From contig CAVRUR010000003.1 of the NCBI GenBank assembly GCA_963724365.1, positions 1 through 64,000 on the forward strand: a stretch of 64,000 nt of DNA, written 5' to 3'. How positions within the stretch are numbered: the stretch's first letter is position 1; each line of letters begins with the position of its first letter. The position numbers and the translations under genes are program-made. Of this stretch, positions 1-9,062 are shown piece by piece. The notes below the pieces were generated by a model, which was given only the letters and a program-made list of their open reading frames with translations, searched no databases and was not told the origin of the DNA. The stretch comes from JALORV01 sp963724365. Its GTDB lineage: Bacteria; Pseudomonadota; Gammaproteobacteria; Burkholderiales; Burkholderiaceae_F.

Positions 1-2045
1 TGTCGGACAGAGCGGTGGCGGCTGGGCGCATTACGTCGGCCAGGAAAAGCTGCGGCCGCAGACCGGCTGGACTGCGCTTGCATTCGCGCTCGACTGGATC
101 CGTCCGCCGCGCCAGCAGAACTCGACCTCGTTTCTACGCGCATACCGACCAGTGGCGCTACGAGAAGCTCGGCGTCGAGGAGGTTCTGTCGCCACTGGCC
201 GACAGGAAGGCGTTCGGTGGCAGCTTCATCGACTACAACGTGCGCGCCGAGCGCATGGGCTGGCTGCCGTCCGCGCCACAGCTGAAGACCAACCCGCTGA
301 AGGTGGTCAAGGATGCGCAGGCGTCAGGCATCGATCCGAAGGACTACGTCGTGCGCGCGCTGAAGGACGGCAGCCTGCAGATGAGCTGCGAGGACCCGGA
401 CGCGCCGCAGAACTGGCCGCGCAACCTCTTTGTCTGGCGATCCAACCTGCTCGGCTCGAGTGGCAAGGGCCATGAATACTTCTGCAAGCACCTGCTCGGC
501 ACCGAAAACGGCGTGCAGGGCAAGGATCTCGGCAAGGACGAGGCCAAGCCGTCCGAGGTGAAGTGGCACGCCGAGGCACCGGAGGGCAAGCTCGACCTGC
601 TGGTTACGCTCGACTTCCGCATGAGCACGACGTGCCTGTACAGCGACATCGTGTTGCCGACCGCGAGCTGGTACGAGAAGAACGACCTCAACACCAGCGA
701 CATGCACCCCTTCATCCACCCGCTGTCGGCCGCGGTCGACCCCGTGTGGCAGTCCCGCTCCGACTGGGAGATCTACAAGGGCTTCGCCAAAGCGTTCAGT
801 GAAGTCTGTGTGGGCCACCTCGGTGTCGAGAAGGAAATCGTGCTGACACCGCTGATGCACGACACGCCGGCGGAGCTTGCGCAGCCGCTCGACGTGAAGG
901 AGTGGAAGAAGGGCCAGTGCGAGCTGATCCCCGGCAAGACGGCGCCGCAGATCGCGGTGGTCGAGCGCGACTATCCGAACGTCTACAAGCGCTTCACCTC
1001 GCTCGGCCCGCTGATGGCGAAGGTCGGCAATGGCGGCAAGGGCATCGGCTGGAACACCCAGACCGAGGTCCAGCAGCTCGGCGAACTGAACGGCGTCGAC
1101 ACTGACGGCCGTCCGCGCATCGTCAGCGACGTCGACGCCTGCGAGGTGATCCTGCAGCTCGCCCCCGAGACAAACGGCCACGTCGCGGTGAAGGCCTGGG
1201 AGGCACTTTCGAAGATCACCGGCCGTGAGCACGCGCACCTGGCACTGCACCGCGAGGACGAGAAGATCCGCTACCGCGATGTGCTGGCGCAGCCGCGCAA
1301 GATCATTTCTTCACCGACGTGGTCGGGGCTGGAAAGCGAGAAGGTCTCGTACAACGCCGGCTACACCAACGTGCACGAGCTGATTCCGTGGCGCACGCTG
1401 ACCGGCCGCCAGCAGTTCTACCAGGACCACCCCTGGATGATCGCGTTCGGCGAAGGCTTCTCGACCTATCGCCCGCCGGTCGATCTCAAGACCACCTCGG
1501 GCATCCACAACATCAAGCCCAACGGCAATCCGGAGATCCTGCTCAACTTCATCACGCCGCACCAGAAGTGGGGCATCCACTCCACCTACAGCGACAACCT
1601 GATGATGCTGACACTGAACCGCGGCGGCCCGGTCGTCTGGCTCAGCGAGGACGATGCGAAGAAGGCCGGCATCGAAGACAACGACTGGATCGAGATCTTC
1701 AACATCAACGGCGCGATCGCCGCGCGCGCGGTCGTGAGCCAGCGCGTCAACCCCGGCATGACGATGATGTATCACGCGCAGGAAAAGATCATCAACACGC
1801 CGGGCTCGGAGATCACCGGCGTCAGGGGCGGCATCCACAACTCGGTGACGCGCATCGTCACCAAGCCGACCCACATGATCGGCGGCTACGCGCAACTGTC
1901 CTATGGCTTCAACTACTACGGGACGATCGGCACGAACCGCGACGAGTTCGTCGTGGTGCGCAAGATGAAGAAGGTCGACTGGCTGGATACACCGCGCGAT
2001 GACTATCTCGCTAAGGCTTTCCAGTCGCAGGGCGAGAACCCCTAA
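1..2045 (+). CDS. narG: Respiratory nitrate reductase alpha subunit, 3' part (frame break near 131)
   Basis: This is the C-terminal part of the molybdenum catalytic subunit of the membrane-bound nitrate reductase, which reduces nitrate to nitrite on the cytoplasmic side of the inner membrane. The left window edge cuts it. From base 2 the frame reads GGGWAHYVGQEKLRPQTGW and continues to about base 130; the protein then continues one frame over as FYAHTDQWRYEK. One extra T in the TTT run near 130-132 explains this and is probably a sequence error. Later segments such as SDIVLPTASWYEKNDL and the MopB C-terminal molybdopterin-binding region (RGGPVVWLSEDDAKKAG) are typical of NarG. It ends with TAA 28 bases before narH, as in the standard narGHJI order. 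Family identity is secure. Confidence 0.95.
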   Translation, partial: SDRAVAAGRITSARKSCGRRPAGLRLHSRSTGSVRRASRTRPRFYAHTDQWRYEKLGVEEVLSPLADRKAFGGSFIDYNVRAERMGWLPSAPQLKTNPLKVVKDAQASGIDPKDYVVRALKDGSLQMSCEDPDAPQNWPRNLFVWRSNLLGSSGKGHEYFCKHLLGTENGVQGKDLGKDEAKPSEVKWHAEAPEGKLDLLVTLDFRMSTTCLYSDIVLPTASWYEKNDLNTSDMHPFIHPLSAAVDPVWQSRSDWEIYKGFAKAFSEVCVGHLGVEKEIVLTPLMHDTPAELAQPLDVKEWKKGQCELIPGKTAPQIAVVERDYPNVYKRFTSLGPLMAKVGNGGKGIGWNTQTEVQQLGELNGVDTDGRPRIVSDVDACEVILQLAPETNGHVAVKAWEALSKITGREHAHLALHREDEKIRYRDVLAQPRKIISSPTWSGLESEKVSYNAGYTNVHELIPWRTLTGRQQFYQDHPWMIAFGEGFSTYRPPVDLKTTSGIHNIKPNGNPEILLNFITPHQKWGIHSTYSDNLMMLTLNRGGPVVWLSEDDAKKAGIEDNDWIEIFNINGAIAARAVVSQRVNPGMTMMYHAQEKIINTPGSEITGVRGGIHNSVTRIVTKPTHMIGGYAQLSYGFNYYGTIGTNRDEFVVVRKMKKVDWLDTPRDDYLAKAFQSQGENP

Positions 2046-2072
2046 TCCACGCCGATCAGAAGGGAGCTGAAC

Positions 2073-3596
2073 ATGAAAGTACGCGCACAGATCGGCATGG
2101 TGCTCAATCTCGACAAGTGCATCGGTTGCCACACCTGCAGCGTCACCTGCAAGAACGTCTGGACCAGCCGGCCGGGCGTCGAATACGCCTGGTTCAACAA
2201 CGTCGAGACCAAGCCGGGCATCGGCTATCCGAAGGAATGGGAGAACCAGGACAAGTGGAACGGCGGCTGGGTCCGCAAGTCCGACGGTTCGATCGTCCCG
2301 CGTCAGGGCGGCAAGTGGCAGCTGCTGATGAAGATCTTCGCCAACCCGAACCTGCCGGAGATCGACGACTACTACGAGCCGTTCACGTTCGACTACGACC
2401 ACCTGCACTCGGCACCCGAGATGAAGGCCGCGCCGACCGCACGTCCGCGCTCGCTGATCACCGGGCAGCGGATGGAGAAGATCGAGTGGGGCCCGAACTG
2501 GGAGGAGATCCTCGGCGGCGAGTTTTCCAAGCGCAGCAAGGACCGCAACTTCGACGACATCCAGAAAGAGATCTACGGCCAGTTCGAGAACACCTTCATG
2601 ATGTACCTGCCGCGTCTGTGCGAACACTGCCTGAATCCTGCGTGCGTCGCGAGCTGCCCGTCGGGCTCGATCTACAAGCGCGAGGAAGACGGCATCGTGC
2701 TGATCGATCAGGACAAGTGCCGCGGCTGGCGCATGTGCGTATCGGGCTGCCCCTACAAGAAGATCTACTACAACTGGAAGAGTGGCAAGGCCGAGAAGTG
2801 CATCTTCTGCTACCCACGCATCGAGGCGGGCCAACCGACCGTCTGCAGCGAAACCTGCGTCGGCCGCATCCGCTACCTCGGCGTGCTGCTGTATGACGCC
2901 GACCGCATCGAGGAGGCCGCGAGCACCGAGCACGACAGGAATCTGTACTCGGCGCAACTCGGCATTTTCCTCGATCCCAATGATCCGCGCGTGATCGAGC
3001 AGGCGCGCGCCGACGGCATTCCCGAGGCCTGGCTCGCCGCAGCGAAGTCCTCACCGGTCTACAAGATGGCCGTGGACTGGCGCGTCGCGTTGCCGCTGCA
3101 CCCCGAGTACCGCACGTTGCCGATGGTCTGGTACATCCCGCCACTGTCGCCGGTCACGTCGCGCGCGCAGTCGGGCGACATCGGCATGAACGGCGAATTG
3201 CCCGACGTGCGCAGCCTGCGCATTCCGCTGAAGTACCTCGCCAACCTGCTGACCGCCGGCGACGAGGAGCCGGTGGCGCGTGCGCTCGAACGGATGATGG
3301 CGATGCGAGTCTTCATGCGCAGCCGCCACGTCGATGGCGTCGACAAGCCCGCCGTGCTCGAGCGCGTCGGCCTGACGCGTGCCGAGGTCGAGGACATGTA
3401 CCGCGTGATGGCCATAGCCAATTACGAGGACCGCTTCGTAATCCCGACGACGCATCGCGAATACGCCGAGAACGCGTTCAACGTGCGCGGCGGCTGCGGC
3501 TTTTCATTCGGCAACGGCTGCAGCGAAGGCGTGTCGGAGACGAGCCTCTTCGGCAGCGAAAAGAAACGCACGATCCCCATCAAGGCGACGGTGTGA
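2073..3596 (+). CDS. narH: Respiratory nitrate reductase beta subunit
   Basis: This is the iron-sulfur electron-transfer subunit that passes electrons from the NarI hemes to the NarG molybdenum site. The 507 aa length matches the family. Four cysteine clusters are visible: CIGCHTCSVTC near the N terminus, CEHCLNPACVASC, CRGWRMCVSGC and CIFC with a later CSETC. The Trp in place of a Cys in CRGW is the usual NarH signature of the 3Fe-4S cluster. The start is the ATG at 2073, preceded by AAGGGAG. The last four bases overlap a possible GTG start of narJ, so the genes are translationally coupled. The frame is intact. Confidence 0.97.
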   Translation: MKVRAQIGMVLNLDKCIGCHTCSVTCKNVWTSRPGVEYAWFNNVETKPGIGYPKEWENQDKWNGGWVRKSDGSIVPRQGGKWQLLMKIFANPNLPEIDDYYEPFTFDYDHLHSAPEMKAAPTARPRSLITGQRMEKIEWGPNWEEILGGEFSKRSKDRNFDDIQKEIYGQFENTFMMYLPRLCEHCLNPACVASCPSGSIYKREEDGIVLIDQDKCRGWRMCVSGCPYKKIYYNWKSGKAEKCIFCYPRIEAGQPTVCSETCVGRIRYLGVLLYDADRIEEAASTEHDRNLYSAQLGIFLDPNDPRVIEQARADGIPEAWLAAAKSSPVYKMAVDWRVALPLHPEYRTLPMVWYIPPLSPVTSRAQSGDIGMNGELPDVRSLRIPLKYLANLLTAGDEEPVARALERMMAMRVFMRSRHVDGVDKPAVLERVGLTRAEVEDMYRVMAIANYEDRFVIPTTHREYAENAFNVRGGCGFSFGNGCSEGVSETSLFGSEKKRTIPIKATV

Positions 3597-4297
3597 CGAT
3601 GAAGCCATTCGACTCTGCCCCACCGAAGATGACGCATACGCTGCGCGCACTGGCCTGGCTGCTGCGCTACCCCGACGCGGAGCTGCGCGCGCTGCTGCCG
3701 CAGTTGCGTGACGCCCTGCGCGCCGAGGCCGCGCTCGACTCCGGCCGGCTGGCCGAACTGGACGCGCTGGTTGGCCAGCTCGCCGGCACCGCTCCACTGC
3801 GCACCGAAGCCGAGTACGTCGAGCTCTTCGACCGCGGCCGCCGCACGGCACTGCATCTGTTCGAGCACGTTCATGGCGACAGCCGCGATCGCGGACCCGC
3901 GATGGTCGACCTGGCGCAGACCTACGAGCGTGCCGGCCTGCACCTTGCACCGGGAGAGCTGCCCGACTACCTGCCGGCGGTACTCGAGTTCGCCAGCACG
4001 CAGCCGCCGACCCAGGCGCGCGAGTTCCTGCGCGAGATTGCCCATGTCGTGCGCGCGATCTTCAGCGCACTGCTAGAGCGCCAGAGCCCCTACGCCAGCG
4101 TCTTGGCCGCGGTGCTCGACCTGGCGGGCGAGCGCGCCGAACGCGTCGCTCTTCCGACCGAGCCGGCGATCGATGAGAGTTGGGCCGAGCCCGAAGCCTT
4201 CAGCGGCTGCAGCTCCCAGGGCCAGTCGCGCCCGAACGAAGCGCAGCCCGTCCACATCGTCCGCCCGGCCCGAGCAACGCATCGCACGGCTGCCTGA
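3593..4297 (+). CDS. narJ: Nitrate reductase assembly chaperone
   Basis: NarJ is the dedicated chaperone that holds apo-NarGH until molybdenum cofactor and Fe-S clusters are inserted; it is not part of the final complex. The 234 aa all-helical protein has the TorD/NarJ features RALAWLLRYPDAEL near the start and EYVELFDRGRRTALHLFEH in the middle. The reading frame can start at GTG 3593, overlapping the narH stop as GTGA, or at ATG 3599. The last ~45 residues are low-complexity and unlike the conserved part. Position between narH and narI confirms the identity. Confidence 0.95.
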   Translation: MTMKPFDSAPPKMTHTLRALAWLLRYPDAELRALLPQLRDALRAEAALDSGRLAELDALVGQLAGTAPLRTEAEYVELFDRGRRTALHLFEHVHGDSRDRGPAMVDLAQTYERAGLHLAPGELPDYLPAVLEFASTQPPTQAREFLREIAHVVRAIFSALLERQSPYASVLAAVLDLAGERAERVALPTEPAIDESWAEPEAFSGCSSQGQSRPNEAQPVHIVRPARATHRTAA

Positions 4298-4307
4298 GGA
4301 GACCGCC

Positions 4308-5030
4308 ATGACCCTGCTCAACAACTTCTTCTTCAATGTCTACCCCTACGTCTGCCTGGCATTTTTCCTCATGGGCAGCCTGGCGCGCTTCGATCGCGAC
4401 CAGTACACGTGGAAGAGCGATTCCTCGCAGATGCTGCGCGCGAAGCAGCTACGCTGGGGCAGCAACCTGTTCCACATCGGCATCCTGTTCCTGCTGTTCG
4501 GACATACCGTCGGCCTGCTGACTCCGCACTGGGTCTACGAGCCCTTCATCAGTGCCCCGACCAAGCAGCTCTTCGCCATCGTCTCTGGTGGCATCGCGGG
4601 AACGATGTGCTTCATTGGGCTGACGATGCTGCTGCAGCGTCGGATCTTCGACCCTCGCATCCGCCTGACCAGTCACCGCACCGATCTCGCGATCCTGATC
4701 ATCCTGTGGATCCAGCTCTTGCTCGGCCTTATCACGCTGCCGCTGTCGTACGCGCACCGTGTCGACGCGCATGCGATGCTGATCCTCTCGGCTTACCTGC
4801 AGGGTGTGGCGACCTTCCGTCCCGATGCGAACCTGCTGGCCGAGATCGCCTGGCCGTTCAAGGTGCACATGGTGCTCGGCATGACGATCTTCCTGCTGCT
4901 GCCGTTCAGCCGGCTGGTGCACGTGTGGAGCGGACTGGCGTCGATCGTCTATCTCTTCCGGCCGTACCAGATCGTGCGGTCGCGACGGCTCAATGTGCCT
5001 GCTGGCCAGAACCTGCCGGGCCGGCCGTGA
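4308..5030 (+). CDS. narI: Respiratory nitrate reductase gamma subunit (cytochrome b)
   Basis: This is the membrane anchor and quinol oxidase subunit with two b hemes, passing electrons from quinol to NarH. The 240 aa protein has about five hydrophobic segments. Histidines suited to heme ligation lie in HIGILFLLFGHTVG and in the C-terminal KVHMVLG and SRLVHVWS. It starts at ATG 4308 with a good ribosome site (GAGGAG) 10 bases after narJ. It closes the narGHJI operon, and its stop overlaps the next start by one base. Confidence 0.96.
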   Translation: MTLLNNFFFNVYPYVCLAFFLMGSLARFDRDQYTWKSDSSQMLRAKQLRWGSNLFHIGILFLLFGHTVGLLTPHWVYEPFISAPTKQLFAIVSGGIAGTMCFIGLTMLLQRRIFDPRIRLTSHRTDLAILIILWIQLLLGLITLPLSYAHRVDAHAMLILSAYLQGVATFRPDANLLAEIAWPFKVHMVLGMTIFLLLPFSRLVHVWSGLASIVYLFRPYQIVRSRRLNVPAGQNLPGRP

Positions 5031-5824
5031 TGCCTGTGACAGCCAGCCCCTCTGCATCGACGACGGTACGGCGCGTCAATGGCGTCGATCTCGCGGCCAT
5101 CGATGACGTGCTGTCGCCGAACGAACTGCGCAGCCGAGCCAACATGGAATTGCTGCGCCAGGCCGCCATCGTGGCCGGCCTGCTCGGCGCCGACGATCCG
5201 GCACCTACGGGCGGAGCGATCAGTGAAGCGGCCGCCGACGCCATCGAGGCGCTGCTCGAACGCGAGTTGGCGCGGCCCGAGGCCGACGAGTCGACCTGCC
5301 GGCGTTTCCATGCGGCCAACGCGACCCGTTACGCCGTCGGCGAGAAAGCGCAGCTGCGTCATGTGCTGTTTGCCGTGACACCTGGAGTCGATCTCGACGC
5401 CCTGCGCAAGCGCGCCGAAGCCTGCCTCATAGACCTGCGTGCGCGCACGCACGGCGAGGCCGATCGATTCCCGCAGGCGGCGGCGCAGTTGTCGAACTGC
5501 CCGAGCGGACACGACGGTGGCCAGCTCGGCTGGCTGACAGCGGCGGAGTGCGCTCCTGAATTTGCGCGAGAGATTTTCGGTCGACCGGAAGTCGGAGTCC
5601 TGCCGCGACTGGTGCGTAGCCGCTTCGGCCTGCACGTGGTGGAGGTGCTGGCACGTGAGCCGGGCTCGGTACCCACGTATGAAGACGTCAAGGCGGCCGT
5701 GCGCCTGACGCTCGAGCGCCAGGCCTACGCGACGGCACTGCGCCAGTATCTGCAACTGCTCGCTGGACGCGCCCGAGTCGAAGGCGTGGACCTCGACGCC
5801 GCCAGTACGCCGCTGGTCCAATAG
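5030..5824 (+). CDS. Parvulin-type peptidyl-prolyl isomerase of the nar operon
   Basis: This 264 aa protein is a predicted prolyl cis-trans isomerase of the PpiC/NifM type. The parvulin domain runs from about residue 105 to 215: it begins at KAQLRHVLFAVTPG and includes the signature region GGQLGWL and LVRSRFGLHVVEVL. The N-terminal half is helical. There is no signal peptide, so it should act in the cytoplasm, unlike SurA or PpiD. It overlaps narI by one base (TGATG), and parvulins often follow narI in betaproteobacteria. An inferred role is folding or maturation of the nitrate reductase complex. Confidence 0.88.
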   Translation: MPVTASPSASTTVRRVNGVDLAAIDDVLSPNELRSRANMELLRQAAIVAGLLGADDPAPTGGAISEAAADAIEALLERELARPEADESTCRRFHAANATRYAVGEKAQLRHVLFAVTPGVDLDALRKRAEACLIDLRARTHGEADRFPQAAAQLSNCPSGHDGGQLGWLTAAECAPEFAREIFGRPEVGVLPRLVRSRFGLHVVEVLAREPGSVPTYEDVKAAVRLTLERQAYATALRQYLQLLAGRARVEGVDLDAASTPLVQ

Positions 5825-5841
5825 GCTGGACGGGCCCGGCG

Positions 5842-6612
5842 ATGCCCGACGAACTGCTCGAGCGGCTGCGACGCTTCAAGGACGATGCATTTCCGCAGTA
5901 TCGCGCCCAGTTCCAGCAACTCGTCGACGACGGCCAGCGTCCGCTAACGCTTTTCATCGGCTGCAGCGACTCGCGGATCGTGCCGTACCTGCTCACGGGC
6001 ACTGGGCCGGGCGAGCTCTTCCTGGTGCGCAACGTCGGCGGCTTCGTCCCGCCGTACGGGAAGTACCTCGATTGCCCCCAAGACGCCGTTGGCGTCGGCC
6101 CCCCGAGGGGGCTCACCCAGCTTGGGACGGCCCGGCGCTGGGTGGGCTTCCACGGGACGGCCGCGGCAATCGAGTTCGCGGTACTCAACCTCGATGTCCG
6201 ACGCATCGTCGTCTGCGGCCACAGCCACTGTGGCGCGATCGGTGCGCTGTACGAAGAAGTGCCGCCGGCGGCGCAGAACCTCGTGCGCTGGCTGGATCTC
6301 GGACGCGAGGCCGTATTGCCGGTCGCCGAGCCGGGACCGGATGTCCTGCGACGCACCGAACAGCGAGCCATCGTGCTGCAACTCGAGCGGCTGATGGACT
6401 ATCCGATGGTGCGCGAGCGGGTCGAAGCCGGCGCGCTCACGCTGCACGGTTGGCACTACGTCATCGAGGAAGTTGAAGTGCACGTCTTCGATGTGCAGCG
6501 CGGCGGCTTTGTGCCGGCCTCGCAGGCCGACAGCGCCGGCACCGGCCCCTACAAACTGCAGGACCCGGCTTTGTCGCTCGATGCCAGTGGCGTGCCGGCG
6601 TCCGGTCCCTGA
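5842..6612 (+). CDS. Beta-class carbonic anhydrase with an internal repeat-derived insertion
   Basis: The enzyme interconverts CO2 and bicarbonate. The zinc ligand motifs are intact: CSDSR near residue 41 and GHSHCGA near residue 132. Other family features are FLVRNVGGFVPPYG and HGTAAAIEFAVLNL. Between PPYG and HGTAA, where relatives have only a few residues, there are about 30 extra residues (roughly 74-103). This stretch coincides with a run of GC-rich palindromes at 6082-6144 and reads through in frame. Whether the enlarged protein folds is unknown, although the insertion lies in a loop just before a helix. It lies 17 bases after the isomerase gene. Confidence 0.92.
   Translation: MPDELLERLRRFKDDAFPQYRAQFQQLVDDGQRPLTLFIGCSDSRIVPYLLTGTGPGELFLVRNVGGFVPPYGKYLDCPQDAVGVGPPRGLTQLGTARRWVGFHGTAAAIEFAVLNLDVRRIVVCGHSHCGAIGALYEEVPPAAQNLVRWLDLGREAVLPVAEPGPDVLRRTEQRAIVLQLERLMDYPMVRERVEAGALTLHGWHYVIEEVEVHVFDVQRGGFVPASQADSAGTGPYKLQDPALSLDASGVPASGP
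6082..6144. repeat. REP-like palindromic element inside the carbonic anhydrase gene
   Basis: Three consecutive hairpins are visible: GACGCC-GTT-GGCGTC, a CCCCC/GGGGG stem, and CACCCAGC paired with GCTGGGTG across a 15-base loop. Such tandem palindromes occur between genes in Burkholderiales-type genomes. This copy sits inside an open reading frame and preserves the frame. A related but shorter element occurs at 17116-17148. Confidence 0.75.
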
Positions 6613-6637
6613 CGACCGCGGACGGAATTCCATCGTG

Positions 6638-7954
6638 ATGACGCGGCCGACCATCCGCATCGCACCGTCGACGCAGATCGAAGGAGGTCCGCATCCGACG
6701 ACGGCGCCACCGAAGGCCGCCCTTCGCGCCCTGCTGCGGGCGCCGCATCGGCTGGCGTTCTTTGCCGGAGGCGTCATGTTGCTGTTCGCGTCGTTCGTGT
6801 GGATGGTGTGGCTCCTGCTGTCCGCGGCGGGCGTTTCAGTCATCACGGCGTTGCCACCGACTCTGGCGCACGGATTCGCCTTCGCTGCCGCCTACATGCC
6901 CCTGTTCATCGCGGGCTTCATGTTCACGGCCGGACCGCGCTGGCTCGACGTGCCGACGCCCCCCGTGAACGTGCTGATCTGGCCGGTAAGGCTGCACGTC
7001 GCCGGCATCGTGCTGGTCCTCCTCGGCACCGTCGCCTCACCGGGTACCGCCGCGTTCGGTTCACTGCTGCTTGCGATTGCATGGACCGCAATCGGCATGG
7101 CCTTTGCGACGCTCGTGCGGTCGAGCCGGGCACGTGACCGGCTCCATGCGCGCTGCGTGCTCGCGTTCTGGATTGCCGGCATCGCGGCGGCCCTGCTTTT
7201 CGCGGCCGGCCTGGCGACGCATCAATTCGGCGTCGTGGCCGCTGCGGTCTGGCTTCTCGTCTTCGCGTGCGTCGCACCGATCACCGTTACCGTGGCGCAC
7301 CGCGTACTGCCATTTTTCACCTCCAGTGCGGTCAGCACCCTAGTGCCGTGGCGTCCCAACTGGGTGCTGGGGCTGCTCGTCGCTGGCATCCTGCTGTTCG
7401 GAGTTCTTCAAGTCGCGGGGCGGCTCGATCTAGCCAGCGCACGGTCCCTCGCATGGCTGACGCTCGCCTTCGTTGCGCCGATCAGTCTTGCGCTCATCGC
7501 ACTGGCAATCCGCTGGGGACTGGTCCAGAGCCTGCGCGGACCGTCGCTGCGATTGGTGGCCATGCTGCACGTGGCATTTGTCTGGATCCCGATCGCTCTC
7601 GCACTGGCAGCCATCGACGCCGCGCTGGTGCTGTTGGGGGCGGGCGCTCCGAGACTGGGACTGATGCCGCTGCACGCGCTGACGATTGGCTTTCTCGGCA
7701 GCATGCTGTTCGCGATGGCGACTCGTGTGATCAGCGGGCATGGCGGCCTCGCCGTCACGGCCGACACTTTCGTCTGGCAGCTGTTCTGGGTCCTGCAGGC
7801 CGCAACCTTGCTACGCCTCACCGCGCCGCTGTTGCCCGCCACCAGCGTCGCGCTGCCGCTTGCCGCCGCCCTGTGGACGCTGGTCTGGACGGCGTGGACC
7901 TCTCGTTACCTGCCCATCCTCGTGCGACCGCGCGCCGACGGCCGGCCCGGATGA
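6638..7954 (+). CDS. nnrS: NnrS family heme-copper membrane protein
   Basis: NnrS proteins are polytopic membrane proteins that bind heme and copper and protect cells from nitric oxide and related stress; expression is usually tied to denitrification. The protein has about 12 hydrophobic segments, starting after a short polar N terminus (LAFFAGGVMLLFASFVW). It contains the family-type stretch PLHALTIGFLGSMLFAMATRVISGHGG with conserved histidines. ATG 6638 is the likely start (438 aa), with GTG 6635 as an alternative. Its stop overlaps the next ATG as ATGA. The position behind narGHJI supports a role in handling NO made from nitrite. Confidence 0.92.
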   Translation: MTRPTIRIAPSTQIEGGPHPTTAPPKAALRALLRAPHRLAFFAGGVMLLFASFVWMVWLLLSAAGVSVITALPPTLAHGFAFAAAYMPLFIAGFMFTAGPRWLDVPTPPVNVLIWPVRLHVAGIVLVLLGTVASPGTAAFGSLLLAIAWTAIGMAFATLVRSSRARDRLHARCVLAFWIAGIAAALLFAAGLATHQFGVVAAAVWLLVFACVAPITVTVAHRVLPFFTSSAVSTLVPWRPNWVLGLLVAGILLFGVLQVAGRLDLASARSLAWLTLAFVAPISLALIALAIRWGLVQSLRGPSLRLVAMLHVAFVWIPIALALAAIDAALVLLGAGAPRLGLMPLHALTIGFLGSMLFAMATRVISGHGGLAVTADTFVWQLFWVLQAATLLRLTAPLLPATSVALPLAAALWTLVWTAWTSRYLPILVRPRADGRPG

Positions 7955-8349
7955 CGGTGACTCCTTATTCGGCACTGAAGCTCGTGCATGTGAGCTGCGT
8001 CGTGGTCTCCGGACTCGGGTTCCTGCTGCGCTACTCGATGGTCTGGCGCGGCTCAATCCTGGCACGAAGCCTCGCCTTCCGCACCGTGCCTCATGTCGTC
8101 GACACGCTGTTGCTGGCGAGCGCCGTGTCCCTTGCGGCTCTCGCTCGTATCGATCCGCTGTCGTCGGGCTGGCTCGCAGCCAAGATCATCGGACTGATCG
8201 CGTATATCGTTGCAGGCAGCATTGCACTGCGCGGGCCGCCACGAATCCGCCCTGTCGCGTTCACGATGGCTGTTGCGGCTTTCGTCTACATCGCTGCCGT
8301 GGCGCTGACCAAGCAGCCACTTGGCATCCTTGCGGGAGTTGGCGCGTGA
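7951..8349 (+). CDS. SirB2-like membrane protein
   Basis: A 132 aa integral membrane protein with four predicted segments. The pattern YSALKLVHVSCVVVSGLGFLLRY near the start and RTVPHVVDTLLLASAVSL after it is typical of the SirB2 (invasion gene expression up-regulator) family. The molecular function of this family is not established. It overlaps nnrS upstream (ATGA) and the hemerythrin gene downstream (GTGA), so the three are probably co-translated. SirB2-like genes near nnrS are common, suggesting a link to NO or respiratory stress; that link is inference. Confidence 0.85.
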   Translation: MTVTPYSALKLVHVSCVVVSGLGFLLRYSMVWRGSILARSLAFRTVPHVVDTLLLASAVSLAALARIDPLSSGWLAAKIIGLIAYIVAGSIALRGPPRIRPVAFTMAVAAFVYIAAVALTKQPLGILAGVGA

Positions 8350-8918
8350 GTTCCCCGATCGAATTTCGCAGTCCGGACGCCGGTTTTGACGCCCCGGTCG
8401 AGATGTGGCTTGCCTGCCACGAACGCGTCAAACGGTTTGCCGCGCTCATCATCCGGCTCGAAGCCCACGTCGCCCGCGTTGGAGCCGACGACGAAGCCCA
8501 GCGCAGCGCGGCATCGATCCGGCGCTACTTCAACGAGGCCGCGCCACGACATCACGAAGACGAGGAAGTCGACCTGTTTCCGCTGTTGCGCGAGCGTAGT
8601 GGCGCGGCGGAGCAGCCAGCACTCGATGCGCTCGAACGTATCGAGGCGGAGCATCTCGCGATGGCCAAGGTGTGGCGTCGGATCGATGTCACGCTTGCGC
8701 GGATCAGCGCGGGAGAACCCGCACGCCTCGATCCGGAAATGATTGCGCAGTTCGCGTCTGGCTACGACCAGCACATCGATATCGAAGAGAACGTCGTCCT
8801 GCCCGCGCTGCGACGCCGGCTGAGTGCAGCTGACTGGTCATCGGTCGGGCGCGCGATGGCGGAGCGACGCGGACTCGACTGGAGCGCTGCGCCCGCAACC
8901 GGTGACACGCGGCCCTAG
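8346..8918 (+). CDS. Hemerythrin-like di-iron protein
   Basis: This 190 aa cytosolic four-helix protein has a hemerythrin-type ligand pattern: MWLACHERVKRF, RHHEDEEVDLFPLL, IEAEHLAMAKVWRR and YDQHIDIEENVVLPAL. His and Glu/Asp residues fall at the positions expected to bind a di-iron centre. Such proteins bind O2 or NO, and related ones (YtfE/RIC) help repair Fe-S clusters after nitrosative damage. It starts with GTG 8346, overlapping the preceding stop. It is the last gene of the nar-nnrS run. Confidence 0.9.
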   Translation: MSSPIEFRSPDAGFDAPVEMWLACHERVKRFAALIIRLEAHVARVGADDEAQRSAASIRRYFNEAAPRHHEDEEVDLFPLLRERSGAAEQPALDALERIEAEHLAMAKVWRRIDVTLARISAGEPARLDPEMIAQFASGYDQHIDIEENVVLPALRRRLSAADWSSVGRAMAERRGLDWSAAPATGDTRP

Positions 8919-9062
8919 GATCGCCATCAGCGCGACTCCGACGGCTGGACGCTCAGGCGCGTTCGCCACAATGCCACCGTGCCAGCGCTGAGGTCACGGC
9001 GGCGCCACGCTGTAGGAAAATGCCAGCCCAGCCGTCGACCAACGTAACCATCGGAGTCCCGC

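Noticed and set aside
1311..2957. 548-codon open frame on the minus strand opposite narG and narH
   Set aside because: It lies wholly opposite two well-identified genes, is rich in Arg, Ala, Val and Leu as antisense high-GC frames are, and has no family features.
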